A stretch of DNA of 64,000 nt, from contig JANTQA010000047.1 in NCBI GenBank assembly GCA_027625915.1, positions 4,030,001 through 4,094,000 on the forward strand, in the 5' to 3' direction. This DNA comes from Anaeramoeba flamelloides. Lineage: Eukaryota > Metamonada > Anaeramoebidae. Under the pieces are notes generated by a model. The model saw nothing but the letters and a program-made list of their open reading frames with translations. It did not search any database and had not been told where the DNA came from. Both the position numbers and the translations under genes were made by a program. This document shows positions 22,639-45,452 of the stretch, in pieces. Numbering within the stretch: the first letter of the stretch is position 1; each line of letters begins with the position of its first letter.

Positions 22639-23949
22639 CTATTCTTTCATTTTGTTACTCTGGCGATAAGACAAATAAAACAAATAAAACAAAATGAGCA
22701 AATATTGATTACAAATAAAAACGAACAAAAAGAAGGAATTGAAAAAACACAAGGTATAAAAAAGAAGTAAAAAAGAATATGGAACATACCAATTTTGATA
22801 AATATCCCTCAATCCGGTAATCTTTTTTATTTTTCGCCCAAACACCAAATGTTGAAGAATTGTGAAGCAGCAAATCAACAGATTGATTTGAATTTGACTT
22901 CCAATCTAAAAAGCCAACCTCCGTTTTTAAAAAGTTTTTCTGATGGAAAACAATTCCGTACCTTGTGTTTTCAATTTTGGGATATTTATTTTTCAAAAAA
23001 TGAAAGATTTGGGGTATTTCTGAATTGATCGAAAATTCATGTTTGTCTAATTGTTGGCTTGATTTAAATTGCAAACGAGATTCAATTTTGACAGTTTTTT
23101 GAATGGAAAGCTTCCTGATCGTTAAGGTACGGTTACGGTAAGGATAAATACGATCTTTTCCATTCAGAATAAATCTTCCGCTAAAATCCTTTTTTGCATG
23201 GAAAACGTGCTTGTTGCTCGAAGAATGGTGGTTGGACTCACTTTCTGATGACGACGAAGTAGCCGATAACGACGTCGACGACGACGACGACGAAGAAAAT
23301 GAAGATCCAGAGGATGAGGAAGATCGTGTAGCTGATGTCGTTTGTAACGCATCAAGCGTATTTTGATTTGGATTAAAGTTTGACTCATTAATTGAAGACT
23401 GAGAATGGTTAGTTATTTCTAAAAAGCTATTTGAATGACCAATCCAACTCGGTGTCTTTTCCTGATACGAGCTCGTGTTTTGATTTGAGTTTTGATTTGA
23501 GTTTTGGTTTGAGTTTTGGTTTGAGTTTTGGTTTTGATTGAGATTTGTATCTTTTGAATTATCGGGTTGGCCAGGTTCCAGAACCGGCTCGGATTGGTTC
23601 AAGATTGGTAAGGAGTTTTTTCTTTTTTTGTTTTTCTTTTTCTTTTGTTTTTTTTTTTTCCTCTTCGATTCTTTGCGGTTGTTTTGTTTTATGTTCTTAA
23701 CCACCTTGCCTGATTGGAAGATCCCAAGATTGGGTTTTGTTGAAAATTTTTTAATCACATCTTCAACAGTGGTTTTTTTTTTCTTACACTCAACAATTTG
23801 GATTGTTTGTTTTTCATCAAACACAATGATTTTCTAAAAAAAGAATAAGAAAGTGATTACATTTAAAAAAATAAAACAAAAAAGAAAAAAGACAATTAAG
23901 CTTTGTGTTAAAAAAAAAAAGAATTTTGTCAAAATCTTACAAAAGTCAT
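22639..23949 (-). CDS. Three-exon Lys/Asn/Ser-rich protein with UBL/RA-like segments
   Basis: Exons 23949-23941, 23833-22790 and 22659-22639 give 357 residues. Exon 1 is only 9 bases (ATG ACT TTT, donor GTAAGA). Intron 1 is 107 bp and ends TTTTTTTAG; intron 2 is 130 bp with donor GTATGT and acceptor CGCCAG. The last exon adds SNKMKE and TAG. The N-terminus MTFKIIVFDEKQTIQIVE with TTVEDVIKKF looks like the first strands and helix of a ubiquitin-like or Ras-association fold. Then follow a Lys-rich block (about 55-73), four NQNS repeats (about 100-120), a Ser tract (about 170-205), and a C-terminal globular region (about 215-345; INSEIPQIFHFLKNKYP, TFGVWAKNKKDY) that also suggests a UBL-type fold. 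Function unknown. It lies upstream of the RasGEF on the same strand, a coincidence as far as the sequence shows. Confidence 0.8.
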
Positions 23950-24218
23950 CAAACAAACCCAAATATTTTGAAAAAAATGAAAAATATCTTGTTAAAGTTA
24001 AATTTCATTTCAATAATTGGTAAAACCATTTATTGGTTGATAACAATCGGGAGTTTGTTTGTGAAATTAGGTGTTTGCTTTTTTATTGACTTTCAATAAG
24101 GAATTGTTTCCAACCCATTCATCAAAAGTTAATATGTTTGGTAAATTGATTTTGGATAACAAAAATTGTATCAAAATTATATACGGTAAAATATTTTCAA
24201 TTAGATTTTAAATCAACC

Positions 24219-24643
24219 ATAAACATTTTGGAAAAAAAGTGAAATATGGTTTTTAATTGGGAACCCTACTAAAAATGAAAAGTAAAATCAATTAAAAAAG
24301 AAACCAATTAAATTCAAATAATAATCAATTATATTATTTTCAATCAAACCAACAAATACAATTTAAATCTACTTTCTTATCGAAATTGTGGTTGTGGTTT
24401 TGGAGATCACAAAAAATAGTCTTTTTTTTGAACAAATTTTTAATAATTGATCAATCAACAAAAAACCCATACCAAAAGATAGTATTAAAAAAACTGTTAT
24501 TGTGCTAAATACTTCATGTTGTATTATTTATTTATTTCTTCTTTTTTTAATTGATTTTACTTTGAATTTTTAGTAGGGTTCCCAATTAAAAACCATATTT
24601 CACCTTTTTTTCCTGTTTTATTTTTTTCTCACAATGGTAAATT
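24219..24643. mobile_element. MITE with long TIRs (GTTGTGGAAAAAAAGTGAAA family), copy 2
   Basis: Matches 8942-9369 end to end: left TTTTGGAAAAAAAGTGAAAT, GGTTTTTAATTGGGAACC and AAAGTAAAATCAAT; the right arm is their inverse, ending CTCACAATGGTAAAT. The interior shares ATAATTGATCAATCAA and CATACCAAAAGATAGTATTA. Both copies are full length. Confidence 0.75.
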
Positions 24644-25440
24644 TAATAATAGAGGAAAAAAATTTTTCTTTTCAAATTTTTGGATTTTTGATATTGACAT
24701 TAAAATACAGATTAATTAAAAAAAAATGTCATCATTAATGAGGATTTTGAATTTACCTAAATTGCAAAAATCACAGGTTGAAACAATTTAAAAGAACAAA
24801 TAGAAAATTTCCTTTCAAGTTTCTGTTATTACTATTTATGTAAAATTCAATTTTTGTGCTTGTTTATTACTCCTGTTTATAACCGATCATTAAATTTATG
24901 ATACTGATAAATTCACAAAAAAACATAAAAAACTTTTTGTGTTTGATTTTTCATTTTTCAAAATCTTTGAACTTCTATTTAGTCAAAATTTCATTAATAA
25001 GATCATTTCAAAGATCAACTAATTAAACAAACTTACTGTCCATTTAAACCTTAACATACTTTCTTCAAAGCTGTGTAATAACTGGTAAAATGAAAAATTT
25101 AGCAAAAATTTTAATAACTTTTATTCGATATATCAGTAAACAGAAATTCATTTTCTGTCTCAGACTTTTCTTTCTATAACAAGATTTTCTGCCCTAAAAA
25201 ACCTATTGAATATTGTGAAATTTTCTTATTAACTAAAAATATCTCTTTTTATTTTTAAATATTACAACCATTCCAAACCTAATTTGAAATTTATCATACA
25301 TAGAAAAGGATTTTTTTGTCTGTTGAATACAAAAAAAAAAATTTCAATTATTCTTCAGTTCAGAATTTTCTGGTTTGACGTGTTTTTTATAAAAAAATTC
25401 TCTAATATATTATATTCAAATTTTTTGTTGTATTTTTTAG

Positions 25441-25520
25441 ATATAGAAAAATCAATTTCTAAAGATGAAAAAGTACATGGTAGATTTAGAATAGGTGAAA
25501 TGGTTAAAAAACAAGTTTAA
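25441..25520 (+). other. Possible isolated terminal exon
   Basis: After a plausible acceptor (TTGTATTTTTTAG at 25428-25440), an 80-base open stretch encodes IEKSISKDEKVHGRFRIGEM plus VKKQV and ends TAA. The composition is more protein-like than the surrounding frames. I found no upstream exon and do not recognise the peptide, so this may be chance or a gene relic. Confidence 0.2.
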
Positions 25521-26245
25521 ACAAGCTAAATGAGAAGATAGAAAAATATTTATAAGTTTAAAAAATATAATCACTTTCGAAATTCAATTGCTTCCTAGTT
25601 ACCAATCGAAAAAAATATAGATTATGATGTAAGAGAAATTGATCTTTTTCTCTTATGGATGAAAAGAAATTGAATTTTATATCTTGTGGTTGAAGAAAAA
25701 TTGATTTTTCTATTTCATAAAATACAATTTTATTTCGAATTATTAATCTCGATAACTTATCAGATTTTAATATATGAGGTGAAAATAAAATGTCCTTTTA
25801 TTTTTGTTGGGTGAATCATATCTTTTAATCTACATTTTGATATAATTTATTTTTCAAAAAACATTGTTATTTAGTTTTTTTGGTTCAATTTTTTAAAAAC
25901 TCTAAAAAACTTAATTATTGGTTACAAAAAAACAAACCAATAAAGATTTTCATCTTTTATTTTTCATCTTGTTGGCGGTTATAGGTTCTTTTATATTAAT
26001 AAAAAAGTAAAAATCAATAATTTTCAGACAAATCAAACTTACTCTACAATGGTGGTAGTTGTGGTTTGTTAATCTTTACAAGAAAACAAAAAATTACAAA
26101 AAAAAAAATAAGTTTTGTATTTTTATGTTTTTTTTAATTATGTTATTTTCTTATTAAAGAGAGGTGATTCAAAAAAACTATCTCCTGTTTGGAATTAATT
26201 TTTTTGTTAAGTTTTGTCTTGATCAGAAAATTAATAGATTTTCCT

Positions 26246-26323
26246 TAGGCTTTTTTTACTTTTTGAAATAAACCGAAAATTTATTAAAATTTTCTCTTTA
26301 TTTCAAAAAGTAAAAAAAACCTA
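26246..26323. repeat. Hairpin element bounded by TAGG and CCTA
   Basis: Arms TTTTTTTACTTTTTGAAATA and TATTTCAAAAAGTAAAAAAA are a perfect inverted pair within TAGG...CCTA, with a loop near CCGAAAATTTATTAAAATTT. A second hairpin with different arms follows at about 26462-26545 (TTTGAGAAATAAA against a slightly mismatched TTTATTTGAAAAA). Confidence 0.85.
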
Positions 26324-26994
26324 GAACACTTCAGAAACAAAAATAAAAAGTTAAAAAAATCGTAGTTAAATTTTCCAGAATTCAAAAGAAAGGAGTAAAA
26401 TCTTTGAAAATTCGATATTCTTTTAAACCATGAAAAACTGAGGCACTTGACACATGCCATGTTAGGTTTTTTTTTAATTTGAGAAATAAAAAGAAAAATT
26501 TCAAAAATTTTCTTTTTATTTGAAAAATTCAAAAAAATAGTCGATAACTTTTTTGAAATTCAAGAGAATTGAGTGAAATCTTTGATTTTTCTTCATTCTT
26601 CTGAATTTTATAAGATATATGCACTCTACATAACTGTTTTAAACTATAAATTTAAATTTATTCTCTTTATTCTAACTATATTCTAAGTAAGATTATAACT
26701 CATAGAATATTTTTTCAATAAAAAATTGATAAGAATTTATCTGGATTATTGAACAATGACAAGAAAAAGGGAAAAAAAGAAAAAACGAAAAGATATTCAA
26801 AAAATTACAAAAAAAATTTTATACTCAATTTAAAAGTTTTAAATGAGCTGGTGGTTGTTTCCTTTGATAAAGAATTTTTTTTATATTACTTCCATAATTT
26901 GTTTTATTAAAGACACCTATTCAAATGATCATCTAGAGACCAAATGATATATGTTACTTTTGTAACCTTTCATATTAGAAATTTGTAGATATAT

Positions 26995-27979
26995 TAGAGG
27001 CTTTGATGAAAACATATATTATCCTAATATTAATAATAAAATCGCAATAGTATTCAAAAAATCGTGATTAGTCCAACTTTATCGCGAAAAATCATAAAAT
27101 CGCGATATCCATATTATCGCGAAAAAATGAAAAATTATTTTTTTGAAATCATCTTAAAAAAAATCTCTTGACCTTTACAAAGCCTTGATACTTTTACAAC
27201 ACTTTAACTTTAATAATGTCAGAAAGTGTTTGTAATAGTTCTGAACTGTCTTCAAGTGTTTGAAATATTTTGAAAGATAGATCAATTTTATAAACGGAAT
27301 GGGTTTGGTTGTTGTAGAAAAAAATTTTATTCTTTTGATTTTTTTTTTTTAACCCAATATAAAATCTCAAACAAATTTTATGATCAAACTAATAATTACC
27401 AATTTCAAAAATACTCTTGAATATAAAATATGTGTGTTTTCTTAAAATGGAGTTGTTACCTTCACAATTTTTTATAGCAAAAAAGAATAAAGAATAATTT
27501 GACTTCTTATTCGTGATTCATCAAACAACAACCTCTAAGCTCTAATTGTGTTTTATGTCCAATACAAAGATATGAGAAAAAGAAGACAAGAATTGTATAA
27601 AAAATCTTAATAATTGGTGATCATATGGCAAGGATGTTGTGAAATTTTTTGAAGAGTTACCCAACTCCTTTTAGCTTTCGGAGAAAAAATGAAAATATTT
27701 TTTTTTTTTTTTTTTTATTTTTGAAGAGAGAAAATTGCTTTTCTCCTGTGTGCCCTAATTTCTAAACTTTTTTTTAGAAATTTTGTTAAAGAATCACAAA
27801 TTTTATTATCACTTACTAATGATAATATATATGATGAATTCTTTTTATTAATAATATCTCTGATATTATTAATTTTTTTTATTTTTTTCAAAAAATTCAG
27901 ATATCCAGATTTTTCGATTTATTTTATAGGCCGGACAGTCCCATAAAAAATGATCGAAATCTTCAATGATATCAATATT

Positions 27980-28011
<32 letters not shown>

Positions 28012-28572
28012 TTTTTTTAAAAATGAAAATATTGTAACCCAAGATCACATTCTTTAAACAACAGACAAAGGGTTAGTTGTTTTAGAAGCTAATTATTCAA
28101 AGAAATTTCCAACACCACGATTAACTGAAAAAATATTTATTTCTCTTTAGTTCTTATTGTTGTTGATCTTAAAGGATCCATAGGTTTGATAACCAAACAA
28201 ATGAAAACACAATAAAACTCTTCGATCTGATCATTGATTGGATCAAGTATCTTTTTTGTTGTTTTTTAAAAGAATAACTTTTTTTCACCTAATCTATTTT
28301 TTGATCAAAAAAAATTTCTTTTTCAAAATATTTCTCAATTAGCCCAAAAACCCATCAACTATTATATCGCGATTAAAAAGTAATCTCGATATTTTGGCAT
28401 TTATCACGATTTTTTAAATAATTATCGCGATTTTATAGAATATCGCGATTTGTTATATTATTGCGATAATATTGAATATCGCCGATTTTCTGATATATCG
28501 CGATTTGATGGAAATTACCACGATTTTTGTAACTTTATCGTGAATTATAGCATGTTATCACCAAAACCTCTA
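26995..28572. mobile_element. 1.58-kb TIR element with TATCGCGAT palindrome arrays
   Basis: Ends TAGAGGCTTTGATGAAAACA and (reverse complement of right end) TAGAGGTTTTGGTGATAACA form TIRs of about 20 bp. Just inside both ends lie arrays of the palindrome TATCGCGATA and variants: about five in 27040-27125 and about ten in 28365-28555, spaced roughly 15-30 bp. No transposase frame is present. The TIR style and terminal arrays fit hAT-like or similar elements whose transposase binds subterminal repeats. Flanks are AT-rich and share only a weak TATAT duplication. A LINE 3' fragment (27712-28010) is nested inside. Confidence 0.65.
27712..28010 (-). mobile_element. LINE 3'-end fragment c, nested
   Basis: Almost identical to 32984-33250 on the same strand: FDHFLWDCPAYK-type motif through the FSLQK stop, followed by an A-tract. 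The 5' end stops at codons for LNIDIIED and is preceded by another long A-tract. It is inserted within the 1.58-kb TIR element, so it arrived later than that element. Frame breaks are few. Confidence 0.75.
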
Positions 28573-29751
28573 TTATATATATAGAGTGCTGGTTTTTTTA
28601 TGAATAAGAATTTGTTTTTGAAAATTTTTCTTTTGATTTACTTTCTATTTTTTTTTTAGTTTGAAAGTTTCTCATTTCTATTTATAACAAAATGGTACTA
28701 GAAGAAACTGAGACGGGAGTTTAAACTCATCCCAAGTCCAAATTGAAAAGTTGTCATGGAAAGTTAGCTTCAGTTGTTCCTGTTAGTTTCAATCAAATCC
28801 TCTTGTTATTGTTCAATTAATTTCTGTCTTTCAATCAATTACAGGTTTTTGGTTTAAGAGCCAATAAAAACAAGTATTGTTTGGTTAAAATCTAATATGA
28901 AAAAATTCTGTTTGTTAAAGATCTAATATGAAAAAGTTCAATTTGTTTAAGATCTATTCATGAACAAGTTTGTTAATACCTATAATGATTTTTTACCTAC
29001 ACTCTCCTTCAAATCCTAAAAAAACGAAAAAAATGGAGGAATTCATACAACTTAAAAAAAGGGAAAATAGGATAAAGTAAAAAGTTTAAAAAATCAAAAA
29101 ACATTATTTGAATTTTTGGATCAAAGAACTTCTTCACCTTAATCAGTATAAAAAGTGATGTATTTTTGGTGTATCTGAGAAATGAGTTTGAAAAGGACCT
29201 CCTTAAATAGTGAATTTTGGTAAAGAATTTCAAATAATAAAATTAAATTAACAAACTCATGGTATGTGCTTATTAAAATGCCAAGTACGATTGTAAAAAA
29301 CAAATAAAAGAAATTGCTTGAAAGAAAAGTTTACAAAAAGTCTTTGAAAGTGAGAGAATTACAGATTTACTTTACAAAACTTTTATGGAGGAAGATTTTG
29401 AAAATAAATTCGACTCATAAAAAATTCTAATATATATTTGAAATGATTGACTTCCCAAACCAGACACAAACAAACAAATAAAAGATTTTTTCAAACATAA
29501 TGAAAATTGGAATGAGGATTGAAGTAAAAAATGATACACGTTCCATAATCACATCATTTATTAGAAAAAAACTTGAAAAAAACTGAAGGTAGTTGCTCTA
29601 ACTCAAAGGCTGGGCAGTTAATACGCCATAACATTCTTATGAATTTAGAATTTTCTTAATTCTCATTTTTTATTGTTTTTTGCTTTGTTACCAAGCCTAC
29701 TTGACGAACGATCTTCCATAAATTTCGACTTTAAACACAAATAAAATCCAT

Positions 29752-41805
<12,054 letters not shown>

Positions 41806-42342
41806 TGATGCGTTAGAAAATTTTATTCGATTCATTAAAATAGAATAACTTTATAAATAAAACCAATTTTTTTTTTTTTTTTTTAAATCTTTTTTTAATT
41901 TTTTAACTTGGGATTTGATTTTTAATCGATCAATAGTTTTTATTTTTCTTCTCTATGTTGCTCTGGGCAAAAATGGTTTTTGTTAAAAAAAAATTTTTTT
42001 TTCTTTTGATTTTTAACATAAAGAATATTACTAAACGGTACTGTCTATGCGAAACATATTCAAGAATAAATTAAGATACAAATACAATATTACAAAAATA
42101 AAAACAACTAGATTTATTGTGAAAAGTTAAAGAAAATTTTATTTACAAATTCACAAATAATTAAAGAAAGTAAAAGAACAAAATTTTGAGATTTCCTCAT
42201 TTAATAGTTTTTTAAAACAGAAAATTGATCTGATAGATAAAGTGTGTGAATTCTGCTTTATATAAATTTTTGTTTTATTTATACTTGTCTTTTGAAAAAT
42301 AAATTTTCAAAGTGATTAGTGTTTACCATAGATTTCTCAATA

Positions 42343-42890
42343 ATCAAGGTATATTGTAATTGGGGGGTAAATGATTTTAGTGCTTCATTGGCTCCAATAG
42401 CACCAGATCATCTCTATTATAAATATTATTGAAAAGTTATATTCTTTGATTTTTTACTCAGTTTTACTGGTAAAAATTGTCATTTTGAATTTTTGTTTTT
42501 ATTTTTTAGATTTAGTTTTCCAAATCTAAAAATCAAAACCAAAATTTAGTATTGGGGTGTTTAATAATTTAGATTTAGAACTTCCAAAAGTAACTATTTT
42601 TTTAATTTTTTATTTTCAAAGATTAACCCAATAATCATCAACATAAAAGCACAAAGACTGATTAGTTTTGTTTACTTGTTATAAGGTTAATTGTATGATC
42701 AATATATTTACATGGTTATGTCAAAATAATTTGTAAAAATAATTTTTTTGTTAATTATTTAACTTTTTAAAAAAGAATCAAATTTTTTAGCTTTTAATCT
42801 ACATTTTACAAAAAATTTAACAAAGATATTTTGTAACTTTAAGCCTGGATATTGATGATTCAACCTTTGAAATTGTGACCTATTGTTCTT
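42343..42890 (-). mobile_element. 0.74-kb TIR family, truncated copy
   Basis: Starts with the inverted end motif ATAATCAAGGTATATTGTAA and contains AACTTCCAAAAGTAACTATT, GATTAACCCAATAATCATCA and GGATATTGATGATTCAACCT, matching other copies in reverse. The outer end is lost where the MITE at 42965 begins. Confidence 0.55.
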
Positions 42891-42964
42891 TGGTATAGAT
42901 AGATTAAAAGAGAAAATCAGGATATAAAAAGAAATTTGATACATTCAGAACTCAAATAGAGCAG

Positions 42965-43430
42965 TGAAAAAAATACCGGACAAGATTTTTAATTGTGGAT
43001 ATTAGTAAAATTATTGTGTAATTTCATTTATTTACAATCAAATTCCTTTTTTTAAGAATCGAACTTTTTCAATTATAACTCCCCCACTTATTAGAATGAT
43101 GATTGATGAAATCACACTTGTTCAAAACACCATTCAATCAATTAAAAAACAAGAAGTAAAATTATCATTTCCCAAACTCTAGTAAACCTTGATAAAACTC
43201 GATTGTTTTTCAAAAAAATCGATCAACATAGGCTATCCAACAATTACTCAAGTATTCTAGAGACACCTTACTTTGATGAACTTTAGGTAGGTTTATTACT
43301 AATCTCATAAAAAAATGGTTATTTATAATAAGGATTTCATTGAAATTAGACGAAATTACACAAAAATTTTACTAATACTCGCAATTAAAAATCTTGTCAG
43401 GGATTTTTTTCATGTTGGGTATTTTTTTCC
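42965..43430. mobile_element. MITE family with ACAAGATTTTTAATTG ends, copy 1
   Basis: Left GGACAAGATTTTTAATTGTG and right (inverted) TGACAAGATTTTTAATTGCG continue inward as ATTAGTAAAAT and TGTGTAATTTC in both arms. The interior contains CACCTTACTTTGATGAACTT, whose reverse complement lies in 50058-50530. Confidence 0.7.
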
Positions 43431-45142
43431 CTACTATAATAGTATCTTCCAAGTAATCAATTTTTTCATCGTTTTTCAACCTTTATAAAAGGTTTTTTTT
43501 CAATGTACTTTTGTTTTTTGGTTGATGGGTTAAAAATAATTGATTATGATCTTTTGGAATTTTTTTAAAATTGGGTTTTTTATTTGCAAAAATAGATAAA
43601 AATTACAATTTTATAAATTTAAACACCAGTTTTATTCATGATTTTATATAAATTGAATAAGTTATAGGTTTTTTGATGATAATTCCCTTAGATATTATAG
43701 GTTTGTTTTTTAAAAAATAGGTTTATTTCACTTCTGGTGGGTAATTTATTGTATCACTAATGATTTTCTTATAGAGAAGATAAAAAAAAGATAATTCGTG
43801 TAAATTAATATATGAAAAACAATTTTAATAAAGCAAAAATGTAACAAATCATAGTTGTGGTAGATGGAAATAAACTTGTTTATAGTCAAAAGATTCAAGT
43901 TTTAATTGATGAATTACGTGCGTGTATTTAGAAGGTTTTGAACGTTAATTAAAAAAAAAAAAATAAATTTTGAACTTTTTCTAAACTAAATCAATATTTG
44001 TCATTTTTTTTTCTTTTTTTCTTTGATATGTAATTATTTTTCAACTATTTTTTTTTCTTCAAACTCTATAGTTACCAACTAAAAATTTATTATTATAATA
44101 TTTTTAAAAAAGTAAAAATGATTGTAGAAGTATCATATTGATTTTTATTAGAATTTTCTTTAATCTTAGATTAAAGAACAAAATGAATTGTATTGTTTTT
44201 TTTTTTCACTTATCCTAATATTTCGATGAATAACTTGAAAATTTTCATTTTTAATTGCAATAATATTTCATTATGTTCATTTTATAAGTTTAAAAATACT
44301 TTTTATTTATTTTTTATTTTAGAAATAAGAAGAAGTTTGATTCACTTAAAATACAATCAGAATCAATATTCATCATATTTTTTGTTTTTAAAATTTTAAG
44401 TAAATCTTTTGATTTGTTAAATTGCCTAAATATTGATAGCAACTATTATTTAATATATATATATATATATATTCTAGTTATTGCTTATATATTTTTTTAT
44501 GATAAATTATAAAAAATAATTGATAGTAAAGCCAAATTTCAAAATTAGGGAAAATTTTTATTATTATTATTTTTTTTCTTTTTTCATTTGTCTTTCAAAA
44601 ACTAAAATAATTACACTATATTTTTATTGGTTAATTTATATTGGTTCTTATCTCTAAACACTTTAGTAAAATAAATTAGAATTTAAAAAAAATAACAATT
44701 AAACAAATTTTTTCTCATAAAAAATCTATCCCTATTTTTGTAATTTAGCTTATAATTATTTTTGGATAACCATGACAAAAAATGGTATAGTAAAATAGGT
44801 TTATACATTTTAGATCATATTTATAATGTTTATAGCTCTTTGTGAACAACAATTTATTGGTTCAATTGGCATATTTTTTTTTTTTGAATTAAGAAAAATT
44901 AAAAAAATAGAAAAAATTGAATTGTGAAATTGTCCATCTTTTGATTGGCAAAATTCAAATAACAAAAAAAAATTTTTTTTAGAGAGGATCTTATTAAATC
45001 AAAAATTCATAATAAAAAAAAAAAAAAAAGTTTATTAAGAATCTCAATTCCAATAAACCATTTTTAAAAAAAAATTACTTGTTTCTTTTATCGTAAATTT
45101 CAAGATAGTTAAAATTTCTTCAATTTAAAACAAATTTTTTTT

Positions 45143-45452
45143 TACAGTTCTGTGTCTTTTTAAGACACAGGAACAATCAAGAAATAAGACACATAAAATC
45201 ACATAAAGGCACAAAACCAAAGTCGTAAAAATAAGGCACAATTTTTCTGTCTAAATTTCCAAGATTATTCATGATGTAATATTCTATATATATATTGAAG
45301 AAAACACTCAAACTGACTCTGTAATTATTCGGTGAAATTATATCTATAAATTGAGAAAGTCCCTTAAATCAAAAATTTTTGCCATAAAGTGAACAAAATT
45401 TTGTGTCTTATATGTTGATTTATCATGTGCCTTAAAATTGTACATGACTGTA
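45143..45452. mobile_element. Tc1/mariner-type element, TA-ended
   Basis: Left TACAGTTCTGTGTCTTTTTA and inverted right TACAGTCATGTACAATTTTA are related arms of about 50 bp (AAGACACA / AAGGCACA). They share the TACAGT start with the 31364-31566 and 3916-4110 elements but differ in the next bases, so this is a sister subfamily. Non-coding. Confidence 0.7.

Larger units (their letters stand above)
23950..29751. other. AT-rich intergenic stretch with MITEs and a LINE fragment
   Basis: About 5.8 kb with no confidently supported gene. Contains a MITE (24219-24643), a possible lone exon (25441-25520), two hairpins (26246-26323 and about 26462-26545) and a 1.58-kb TIR element carrying a nested LINE fragment (26995-28572). 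The 1.1 kb before the kinase start is A/T-rich; I see no promoter motif I would defend. Confidence 0.6.

Noticed and set aside
22639-22878. Hydrophobic minus-strand frame ending SNKMKE
   Set aside because: Most of it is intron sequence; only the last 21 bases are used, as the final exon of the 22639-23949 gene in the frame set by splicing.
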